DNA of 64,000 bases from Plasmodium coatneyi. Its lineage: Eukaryota; Apicomplexa; Aconoidasida; Haemosporida; Plasmodiidae. Below the pieces are notes generated by a model. It was not told where the DNA came from. It worked only from the letters and a program-made list of their open reading frames with translations, and did no database searches. The position numbers and the translations under genes are program-made. Shown here in pieces: positions 8,401 to 17,629 of the stretch. The stretch is taken from the NCBI RefSeq assembly GCF_001680005.1, contig NC_033557.1:620001-684000 (forward strand), in the 5' to 3' direction. Within the stretch, counting starts at the first letter, position 1. Each line of letters starts with the position of its first letter.

Positions 8401-11400
8401 AACCAAGAAATGGGGTGTAAACCGGGATGTAACAAATCCAACCTGGGTAAGTGAGGGAACACAATATATATATTGTCTTCCTTAGAATTAAAAGGAACAA
8501 TATTGTTCATCAATGTAAATGCCAATTTTGTGTGTATTGCAGTTTTGTACAAAACGGATACGGGCGAAGAAATTAGACGCCCACATATAGGAAGTGCACA
8601 TAATAATTATAGGGGGGTAGACATATAATAATTATAGGGGGTGGACAACATAATTGTAGGGTGCACATAATAATTATATAGGGGGAAATGGACATAATTA
8701 CATAGCATACATTTGTTTCCTTCCCTTTTCCCTCCCTCCCTTTCGCTCTATGAACAGGATAACATGCTCAGTGACATCGACAGGAGGGCCAAAGATATGT
8801 TTGAACATATATCTGAGAATAACGCGGATATGGAACCTCATTGCACTGGACATTCAGGGCAAGAGAGTAGAATAGTCACGGACCCAGAGAAAAAAGCATG
8901 CCAATACATTACTGCAGGATTAAAGCATATTTATGAAATTAAGGAGGATGAAGTGAAAGAAAATGACCAAGAGAAGAAAAGGAAGGTTAAGGACGATAGA
9001 ATATTTAAGCAGACTATGGAATGTCTCCTGTTAAATGCCTTTGCAGATGAATTGAAAAAGCAGGTGAAATCCCCCTGTGAGGTTATTGAGGAAACAATAA
9101 AACAAGCATTTGATGCTGGAAATGGACAGAAAGGAACTTGGTGTATGACTAAGCATGATGCCAATAATGATTGTGTTCAGTGTGATAGGTATAAGGATTA
9201 TAGAAAATGCGAAATAAGCGATGGCAAAAACAATGAAGCAGTGGGGCCTAAGTTGGATGTCTTGTTCCAGAATAACAACAAAAAAGGTGAAATACAACAA
9301 ACTCTAACTACTATAAGTAATATAAATAACTTATGTGATCGTTCACAATGTGTAATAACACAATGGACAAGGGACAATAGGGGAAAGAAAATAAAAGGGA
9401 ACCAAATAATAAAGTGGGAGGTTTGGAAAGGATTCATATTGAACATGGCTGTCTAATTGTATAGAATTGATATTGGGCGACCATATATATATATATTTTC
9501 ACAGGGAGAAAATGGAAAATATTTCCATATAAGTACTACTTATATTTACATGTTCCTTCCTTCTTTTTTCCATTGTATTTGTAGAAGGACAGTTGGGACG
9601 ACATTACACGGACGATTGATCCACTTGCGGACGCCATGTCTAAGCCGGATGCAAACGTGGACAGTTTATGCAATAGCACGGAACAGAAGAATAAAGAAGC
9701 ATGCAAGCAAATTGTCAGTGGACTGATGCATATATACCAGATTCCTGAAGAGAAGTGGGATGATAAGGACGGTAAGGATAAGCCCAGGAATAATAGACTA
9801 TTTAAGCAAACTATGTCATGTTTTATTTTAAATGTGTACACGGACCTCATTAAAGAAAAGTGTCCGAACATAGGTAATACAGTACGCAATTTTTTTACTG
9901 TCGGAGGAAATCTCCACACAACTAAATGTACAAGAGGGAGTACATGTATTCCATGTGAGTGGCACGAATGTGCGGATATGAGGTTCGATGGAAAGAAACT
10001 ACGTAACAGAATAAAAGAGGAGCTCAAGGAAAAGAATAACAAAATAAAACAAGCTCTGGATAAAATATGTCCATCTGCCAAACCAGCAACTGTACAACCC
10101 CCCGCAGCAGGGCGGGCAAGGAGTGATAGTGATGATGACAAGAGTGCAATACAGACAGGTAAGAAAGCACAAAATACGGATGATGCAATAGGTCTTCCTC
10201 TATTTGATGATGAATATGACACTGTTCATCACACAAAGAGTAATGAGGATGAAGAAGAGAATAGGTGGCTCGCTGCGAATTCCGGTAAATCGCATGTTAC
10301 TGTTATTGACGCTGGAACTACTGTCATTGCAGGTCCTGAAATAAAGGATAGTGAAAAGAAGGATAGTAATCCCGTTGCATCTACTCCTGGACAAGGTAAT
10401 AATAATAAAGGAGAAGTCAACACTTCCCAAAAAAAAAATGAGCATTACAATGAGCGTAGGTACATGCAGCACTCTCCGCCTATATTACTGCCAATCATAT
10501 ATAACACTCCCCCACTTCATTTATTTCTCAGGGAAACCTGTTCCAAAGGCTGAAGCTGGAGCAGGTGCTGCTGCTGGAGGAGGTGGTGGGGGAGGGGCAG
10601 GTGTGGGTGCTTCCCCTCGGACAGTTAATAAGCAAGTTGAAAACACGGCCCCCACAACTGTTCAACACCAACCTCAACCCCATCCTCAACCAGCTCCGGG
10701 GGCTCCTCTTCCTGCAGTACCAGATGGAGGACCAGTTCCATCAGTACCTGCTTCATCAGAAGCAACAGAACAAACAGCATTGTCATCTGAAATTGCTACT
10801 ACCAAGGTAACAGGTGGCCCAGGGAAGGGGGGTGGCGGAGCCATCCCCCTTCCTTCTGTTGTTCCAATTCATAAGAAGATTCACCTCCCTATCCCATACC
10901 TTCCTACCATTCCTGTGTTCCTTGGTATGTCTGCTATGACCTACCTCCTTTGGAAGGTAAGAAAAAGATTTAAAGAAGAAAGAAAGAAAAAGAAATGGAG
11001 GAAAAAAAATGAAGGAAAAAAAAAGAAAGAAAAAAAAAAAAAAAAAAAAATACAATGGAAAAAGAAGTAGGAGAAAGAAAAAGAATAAAAGAGGAAGGAA
11101 AAAATAAAAAAAGAAAAAAAGAACGAAGGAAAGAGTGAATGAGTATGTGGATGTGTAGGATTTCGCATTTTAGTGTGTGTGTGTGTGTACGATTTCACAT
11201 TTTAGGGGTGTGTGTAGGATTTCGCATTTTAGGGGTGTGTGTAGGATTTCGCATTTTAGGGGTGTGAGTGTAGGATTTCACATTTAAGGGTGTATGTGTA
11301 GGATTTCAGAGTTTAGGGTTTGAAGTAGTAATTACTGTTGCGTGAACTAACATTTCACCCCTATTAAAGAAATATTACCCCCTTTTCCTTTTTTTTTTTT

Positions 11401-11932
11401 TTAGTATTTTGTCCTCGGTAAAAGAAGAAAACGTCAAAGAAGAGCACATCAAGTACGTGGTCCTCCAACTTTACAAGAACAACTCCATCATGTGGATGAC
11501 CCGGATGGTCCACATGCATATACCTTAGTAAATGAACGAAAACCCAGATCTCTTCTAACCAGAACGAAAATGCCAAAAAAACAGGGCGTTGGTCGCCGTG
11601 ATGATCGCCCTATCGGTCGCCGCACGATTATTGATATTCATTTAGAAGTCTTAGACGAATGTCAAAAAGAAGACCTGCATTCGACGAAAGAGGAATTTCT
11701 CGAAATTTTGGTTCAAGAAATTATGGGAAACGAATTTATGAAGAAAGAGAAGGTTCCAAGTTCAGTCTCCGGTTTTAGGGAAGAAGACTTTGTTCCTAAG
11801 GAATATGTTCCTACGGAATGTGCTCCTATGGTTAATGTTCCTAAGGAAGAGGTTCCAAGTTCAGATTGCGGGTTTAGGGAGGAAGACATTGTTCCTAAGG
11901 AAGAGGTTCCAAGTTCACGATTATGGGTTTAG
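5464..11932 (+). CDS. SICAvar: SICAvar gene A (9 exons, about 1333 aa)
   Basis: Variant surface antigen of schizont-infected cells. Exons: 5464-5538, 5667-6462, 7447-7547, 7692-8199, 8352-8446, 8758-9420, 9585-10395, 10532-10956, 11405-11932; all joins keep frame. Exon 1 encodes MAPSIRDFLSFQL with no signal peptide. Exon 2 (residues 26-290) is the SICA alpha-type domain (LCKMLCKLLLWMNG, MFRCIAGSVAIWAMF). Exons 3-7 are cysteine-rich beta-type units; the short exons 3 and 5 carry the CxRxxC...W signature. Exon 8 is a Pro/Gly-rich stalk ending in the transmembrane segment YLPTIPVFLGMSAMTYLLW (about residues 1136-1156). Exon 9 is the cytoplasmic tail. The tail frame is lost in the acidic repeat by an extra base near 11918, giving an early TAG. 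Intron 2 holds an extra transmembrane cassette. Exon limits come from GT/AG, phase and paralogue comparison, not transcripts. Confidence 0.88.
6607..6698 (+). other. Extra transmembrane cassette within intron 2 of gene A
   Basis: Reads GMNNPSDIFTPYVPLIPTT followed by IGIITINYLLWK and GTAAGAAAA. It matches the real SICAvar transmembrane exon end (DLLTPYLPTIPVFLG...YLLWK). Phases fit both the donor at 6463 and the acceptor at 11405, but the acceptor (GGTCTTAGGAAG) lacks a good pyrimidine tract. It is followed by the same GGATTTCGCATTTTAGGG repeats that follow genuine transmembrane exons, so it is probably a transplanted 3' module. Confidence 0.7.
6735..7010 (+). repeat. GGATTTCGCATTTTAGGGGT minisatellite, intron 2 of gene A
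   Basis: About nine degenerate units of 28-35 bases, with GTAGGATTTCGCATTTTAGG and GTGTGTGT spacers. The same family fills the transmembrane-to-tail introns of genes A, B and C. Confidence 0.8.
7024..7225 (+). repeat. 42-base tandem repeat, intron 2 of gene A
   Basis: Four to five units of GTGGCCTGGTGTTTAGCTGT plus TTCAGGGTGTAAGAACAACA. The length is a multiple of three, so an ORF (6971-7405) survives by chance. Diverged copies occur at 39590-39680 and near 30045. Confidence 0.75.
8595..8700 (+). repeat. AATAATTATAGGGGG intronic repeats, gene A
   Basis: Short degenerate units of ACATAATAATTATAGGGGGT lie in the intron between exons 5 and 6. The homologous introns of gene C (36130-36280) and gene D (49675-49790) have the same kind of array. 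Confidence 0.7.
11150..11320 (+). repeat. GGATTTCGCATTTTAGGGGT minisatellite, last intron of gene A
   Basis: Five to six units lie between the transmembrane exon and the cytoplasmic exon of gene A. Confidence 0.8.
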
Positions 11933-12245
11933 GGTGGAAGACTTTGTTCCTAAGGAAGAAACAATTTGTAGCCAAATTGTGGGAGCTAATCCCTTGGCAA
12001 TGATGGTGTGTTTGAGGAATGTGTGAAATGGAACAGAAAAAATGTGTGTGTGATATAGGAGTTGTATTTAGATCATTTGTTGCAATGTATTTGAAAAAGT
12101 GAAAAAAAGGGGTGTTATACCTCTTACGTTATGTTATGCTTTACACTTAAGAAAGGATAGGCTCTCTGAGTTATCGCACTTTTGTTTGTTTCTGTTTTTC
12201 CTAAATTTAATAAATCCTTTTTTGCAAGCATGTGACCAAGAGTTT
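11933..12245 (+). other. Gene A 3' UTR with fossil tail coding sequence
   Basis: After the TAG, the other-frame FVPKEE repeat and AAACAATTTGTAGCCAAATT (about 11960) are remnants of the ancestral C-terminus. The shared TTTAATAAATC polyadenylation region is at about 12200-12242. Confidence 0.65.
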
Positions 12246-12391
12246 GATTTTTCTTTTTTTTTTTTTTTTTTTTTTTGTGTAAATTAACCAGTTTTTAACT
12301 TGTTTAATAAAAAAAAATTTGAGAAGTTCCTTTTTCACTGTTGTGGATGCTGAGGAGGTATGCTTATCAGGGGTTCCTCGTCCCCTTGGCG

Positions 12392-13075
12392 CCCCCGAAG
12401 GGAAAAACCTGGAAAGGTTAAGCAAAAAAGGGAGTAGGCAATGAATTGTGGGCAAAGGAGATGCTTCCATGAAGGAGAGGTGTTCCGGTTGGTGTGTTCT
12501 GAGCGGATGTTTTTAGGGGACCCTTCCAGCTGACCCTTTTTGTCGACCGCTTCGCACCCTCATTGAAGAAAAAAAAAAAATTTTCTTTCTTTGTTCTTTG
12601 TTTCCCCTCCGCCGGTACACGGGCGTTCTTTCTTAAATGGTTAAACTGGAACGTGCTATTCCGAAGGGTGTGATCGCCTGACCAATGGATCTACACTGTT
12701 TTGAAGAGCTGCCGTTGCTTTGTACGGGGTTTCTTCGTACAAACCCACCTCACATTTCCCCATAACGGAACAGCGAAGTGAAGCGGCGAAGTAGCGATGC
12801 GCAGTGTACAGTTGATGAGCTCCCCTTAACGCAAAAGGTGTTTAGTTTCTCTTTGTTTGGGCGAAATGGGAAAGTATAACCTATGTGCATTCTGCTATGC
12901 TTCGCCCATAGCGCTTCAATGGTAAAGGTTCCCCGATCAAATTGACCCTGCAAGACAGTGATGGACTTTTCTCCGTACCACTTTACACATGTGTAAGATA
13001 TCACGTTCACGAGGGTAACCTTATCCTCGCATGTGTGATCCTCTTTTCTTCCGTGGGTCCTTCCCCAAAAGTGTA
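12392..13075 (+). repeat. Conserved SICAvar 3' non-coding blocks, copy 2
   Basis: Same block order as 1130-1860, including GGCAATGAATTGTGGGCAAA, the CGCCGGTACACGGGCG piece at about 12610 and GTGTACAGTTGATGAGCTCC at about 12804. Small indels distinguish it from the other copies. Confidence 0.7.
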
Positions 13076-13109
13076 AGAATCAAATTAACAAAAAAAAAAA
13101 AAAAAAAAA

Positions 13110-13418
13110 CTTCTTCCGTCGTAACGCATCGATCATTTGTAACCTCCGTCGTGGGTACGACGAATAATGACCACTGTATTGTGTGCCCATGTGAAATTAT
13201 GCATCCGCTTGGTGCACGTTGCGGGAAATCGCCTATGCATGGGAGTTCAATCCATCCGCGTGTGGAGTAAACCTACTTGGGCATGGACAACCAAACTGTG
13301 CGTGGTGAAGCGGGCAATAGACGGGCAAATTGCACACTTTAACGAACACGAGGGTTGTAAACGTTACACGAAAAGTGACCGAAGTGATGATTCTTATAGG
13401 TGGCAGTCCATATTTACC
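13110..13418 (+). repeat. Highly conserved downstream block, candidate non-coding RNA, copy 2
   Basis: Diverged copy of 1885-2195. GAGTTCAATCC is intact at 13243-13253 with CATGG before it and a matching CCATCC after it. The region past 13420 differs: it carries a direct repeat of ACTCCCTCAAAAAGTGCA at about 13475 and 13560. Confidence 0.45.
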
Positions 13419-13924
13419 TGTCCCCGATTTTTCTGCTCGAGGGGGAAGGAAAGAATCATATATTTGTGAACAACACTCCCTCAAAAAGTGCACAACCCCA
13501 ATTGGCACATTTTTTTTGCCCATTTTTTGTCCCAAAATTGGGGGGCACCATTTGTGAACACTCCCTCAAAAAAGTGCATAAGACCCTATTTAACACATTT
13601 TTTTTGGCTCATTTTTTTAATTCATTTTTTCACCTCATTCTTTGGTCTATATATTTTTCCAACATTTTTCTGTTAAAACTTATTGGTGATGTGTGTGCGG
13701 AAATTGTTCTTTCTTTTTTTCTTCTTTTTTTTTTTTTTTTGCATGTGTTCGTATGCCACGCGAACATACAGCATGCAACATCCAAAAGCGCGGAATCGGA
13801 ACGACGAACGCGCAAAAGTGAGGAAGCACACTAATGTGGCAAATGGAACAATGGCAAAACGGACAAGCAAAATTTTACATAAAAAAAAAGAAAAAAAAAA
13901 TTACAAACGGAATAATGGGATAAT

Positions 13925-14048
13925 GAACGAATGGATTAAACGAAAGGAATGACGAATGGATTGAACGAATGGAATGACGAATGGAATGAACGAATGGAAT
14001 GACGAATGGAATGAACGAATGGAATGACAAATGGAATGAACGAATGGA
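13925..14048 (+). repeat. GAATGGAATGAC tandem repeat
   Basis: Units of GAATGACGAATGGAATGAAC run for about 120 bases in intergenic DNA. No gene is seen between here and the fragment at 14740; a 23-base-plus A tract lies at about 14166. Confidence 0.8.
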
Positions 14049-14739
14049 CAAAAATATATAAATGCATGAGTAGAAAAATCGCGGATGTAGAACAAATGGC
14101 AGACCGTCTTAGTGGTAGTGAAAATTGCCTCAGCAGCGGCAAAAAGGGGCGCAGGAGGTACACACAAAAAAAAAAAAAAAAAAAAAAAATGCGACAAGGC
14201 AAAAAGGTCGCTTTTGCCCTTCCTAAATATAACGTGCGCAGGAAAAATTAAGTGATGTTTTGCTGTGGGGATGGTTCCTACGCAAGGAGAAAGGTACATT
14301 TTCCAAGGGGAGAGTTACTTTTACCTAGTTGTGGTAACCCTTATGGATTGAAAGGAATGGCCAACGAGGTGGGAAGAATCGGTGAGATGGTGACGACCCC
14401 CCCTCGGGGGACGATCAGTGCAAGAATCCATGTCAACCCCGCAAGAAAAAGGGAAATCCAAAAAAAAAGGACATAAAAAGGAAGAGTAACTCCAATGAGG
14501 ACAGGGAAAAAATGTAGACGCATTAGACATATGTGATTGATTATACAAAGGAAGGACCCCCAGGAAGAGCCATCCAAAGGGACGCTACTTAATAAGGGAA
14601 AGAAGCAGCATTTGTTATAAAACGATTTCTCTTCACGCTGAATTCTTTCTATGGAAGGAGTTTCCCCTCAAGTGCATACCTTCTCGTGTGTGTGCAACAG
14701 CATAGGCAAGAACTTACAGGAAATGGTGGAAATGATTCG

Positions 14740-15330
14740 AACAGCAAAGGAAGGACATCGGGAGGAGGGAAGTCATTGAGATTGCCACCCCGCTGGGGGT
14801 CACCACAGTGGAGACACCGGAAATGTTGCTCCCACCTCTCGCAGGGGCAGCATCCCGAGCAGGCGCGAGACTGTCTACATCAGGACAAGTTCATACAGTT
14901 TCGGTGCAGGGACACCTACTTCGTCCACCGGCTTAAAATTATGATAAACGACAAGACTACAAAGAAGATCAAGTGGCCAGTACGCATATGTTCGGAGCTA
15001 CCTATTCAACGCGCACGTCTTAAATCAGATTAATCACTACGTAGCATCTCTAACCAGGAAGGAGTTTAGCCTTACGGTGCACCTGTGCAAAGACCCAGTG
15101 ACGGAAGAACCCATTCGTGTGAACCAGTCCAAGCTGCGACATGCGTACAAGCAGATGTTGAGCAAGTGCAGAAGCGCAGAAAACCTCCTTGCCACGAAGA
15201 CGCAGTTACATATTCACCAAGTGGACAAGGCTACTCGAAATTATATCCTAAACGACTACAAACACAAGGAAAATATTGCCGTTCGGGGGGATGCCCCCCA
15301 GACAGGGAGACCTGCTAAGTGCCTGCAAAA
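14740..15330 (+). pseudogene. Degenerate coding-like fragment, copy 2 (unidentified)
   Basis: Homologous to 2741-2945 in its first 200 bases (CSHLSQGQHPEQ, DTYFVHRLKI). After a frame change it reads INHYVASLTRKEFSLTVHLC and KQMLSKCRSAENLLATKTQL to about 15270. The residue pattern looks like real protein but is broken by stops and frame shifts. The parent gene is not recognised. Confidence 0.4.
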
Positions 15331-15737
15331 CTGCAGACGGGGGAAACCGGTGTTGGGTACCCTGTTGGCATATGGCCACCAGTAGAGATATGTGTGCGTG
15401 TAGAATGATGGTGTGGTGCATTAGGTAGGAATAATGCCGTAGGTAAGGGTGGTTCCCCAGGTATAGGTGGCGTGGTACTGATGGTCGCTGCCCACCGACC
15501 GTAACCAAAGAGAGCAAGCAACCCTTCTATGTCCTATATTATTCCTCTGGCCAGCATGTTCACCGGAATATCGTATGGTATACTGTTATTTTTGTTTGTA
15601 TTAATACTTTATCATATATTGCTTATGCTTTCTTCTGGGGGGGGGGAATTCCACTTGCTCGTATTTTATGCAATGTACACTTTTCCGATAGTTAGAATTC
15701 TTTTCCTTCCACCCTTTTTCTCTCTTATCTTATCTTA

Positions 15738-15942
15738 TCTTTCCTTTCCTTTCCTTTCCTTTCCTTTCCTTTCCTTTCCTTTCCTTTCCTTTCCTTTCCT
15801 TTCCTTTCCTTTCCTTTCCTTTCCTTTCCTTTCCTTTCCTTTCCTTTCCTTTCCTTTCCTTTCCTTTCCTTTCCTTTCCTTTCCTTTCCTTTCCTTTCCT
15901 TTCCTTTCCTTTCCTTTCCTTTCCTTTCCTTTCCTTTCCTTT
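15738..15942 (+). repeat. (TTTCC)n pentanucleotide microsatellite
   Basis: About 40 uninterrupted TTTCC units. The resulting FLSFP ORF is an artefact of the repeat. Confidence 0.97.
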
Positions 15943-16009
15943 TAGGATTTATTTCTACTTTAAAGAAAAAAAAAAAAAAAAAAAAAAAAAGCAACCTTTC
16001 CCTTTATAC

Positions 16010-17300
16010 ATTTTTGCATTTATTAAAAGAAAAAGAAAGAAAAAAATTCTTACCACTTTTTCATTCACCTTTTAACTTCCTTAAAAAGAAAAAGAGCAAG
16101 AAAGAAAAAATGGGAAGGTGGTTTTTTTTTTTTTTTTTTTTCTTTAAAGTAGAAGCAAATCCTAAAAGGAAAGAAAGGAAAGAGAAGAGAGAACCGAATG
16201 GAGATGGAGGGTGGAAAAATAAGTTAGTTATATACTGTACCTATAGTTATATAATGAAGAATAATGCTAGGCATAATCTTTCCCTTTTTTTCCCTTTTTT
16301 TAGTTAGAAAATAAAAAATGCACGAGAGTATTCTTTTTTTTTAGAAGAATGCATTGTACAGAGGAAGGAAAGGAAAGTTATTTCTTTTGAGAAAAGATAG
16401 GAAAAATTAAAAGAAGAAGGGAGGAAGGTTTAGGGTTATTCCTTCTCTCACTTTCTTCTTAAAGGAACGCAAAGAAGAGGTACATAGGTAGAAGAGGTAT
16501 AGAAAGAGGCAGGGCTATTCCTTCTTCTTTTTTAGACCGGTGCAAAAAGTGTATAGCAAGGGGAAGGTTGCTCCTCACATTCTCCCTTTTTCTTAGAACA
16601 ATGTAATATATAAGGCAGAAGGAGTGAAAAAGGAAGGGGGGAAGATTGTTCTCAATTTGAAAAAGAATAAGAAGGAAGTTAAGGAAAAAAAGAAATATGT
16701 TAAAAAAAAATAAATAAATAAAAAGAAAGATATGGAGGTTGGGTAATTCCTTCTTTCTTTTAGAAGAAATCTTGAAGTGCATAGATAGAATGTATAACAG
16801 GGGGAGAGTTCTTTTTCTTCTTTCTTCTCCTTTTTTTAAAGAATGAGAAATGTATAAAGAGATCTTTTTTTTCTTAGGAAGAATGAAAGGTTCGTTTCTT
16901 CTTTTTTAAAAGAATACAGTGTATAAGGGAAGGAGTAATATTGTTTTTTTTAAGAAAAAAAAAAAGAACAAAAAAAAAAAAAAAATAAATGGAATAAAAA
17001 AGGAGGAGAAAAAAGATGTGTAATTCCATTCTTTCCCTCCTGTTCTTCTTTTTAGAGGAAGAATGTAGTGTAGGTAAGGAAAAGGGGAGAATAAGGAAGG
17101 TTGCATGCAAGAATTTTTCTGTTCTTGTTTTTCTTTAGGAACGAAAAAGGAAAGAAAGTAAGAAAAGAATAAAATTGTAAAAAAAACAAAAAAAAAAAAA
17201 AAAAAACAGAAGGAAGAGGTGAGGTGAATAATTCCTTCCTTCTCCTTTCTCCTTTTTTAAAAGATGCAAAGCAGGTATATGAGTGAGTGGGAAAGATAGG
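16010..17300 (+). repeat. Degenerate upstream modules of gene B
   Basis: About a dozen units of the pyrimidine tract / AGAAGAATGCAGTGTATAAG / GGAAGGAGG type, e.g. near 16340, 16595, 16912 and 17056. No coding sequence is seen. Confidence 0.6.
17101..17110 (+). promoter_or_regulatory. TTGCATGCAA palindrome upstream of gene B
   Basis: Same conserved block as at 4935, again about 520 bases before the ATG. Confidence 0.5.
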
Positions 17301-17325
17301 AAGGTAGTTGGCTTGTCTCTTTTTT

Positions 17326-17371
17326 AGATTAATTCTTATGAATAATTCCATAGTTAAGGAAAAAGTTGAAA
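17326..17371 (+). promoter_or_regulatory. AGATTAATTC element upstream of gene B
   Basis: Copy of the 5130 element with one visible change (CCATAG for CCTTAG), about 300 bases before the gene B ATG. Confidence 0.6.
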
Positions 17372-17629
17372 AAAAAGGAAGGGTGTAATGAACGAAAAGG
17401 AGGATTAAATAAGTCGTATTGGGAAAGTACTAATGAGCGGTTCCCATAGGTAGGCACATCGACAAAAGGAAAATATAAAAAAAAGGAAGAATGAGTGAAG
17501 AACTGAAATTAGAAAAAAAAAAAAAAAGGGAAAGAAGTTTAAGGAACATAAGGAAATATAATGATAAATGTGGAATAGGATAGGGACTCAAAGGATATAG
17601 GAAGTTCAGTACGCAATAATCACATCATC

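Noticed and set aside
10957..11070. Lys/Arg-rich extension after the transmembrane segment
   Set aside because: It is intron reading beyond the GTAAGA donor; the same occurs after every SICAvar membrane exon.
15529..15945. 138-residue ORF with FLSFP repeats
   Set aside because: It is the translation of a TTTCC microsatellite.
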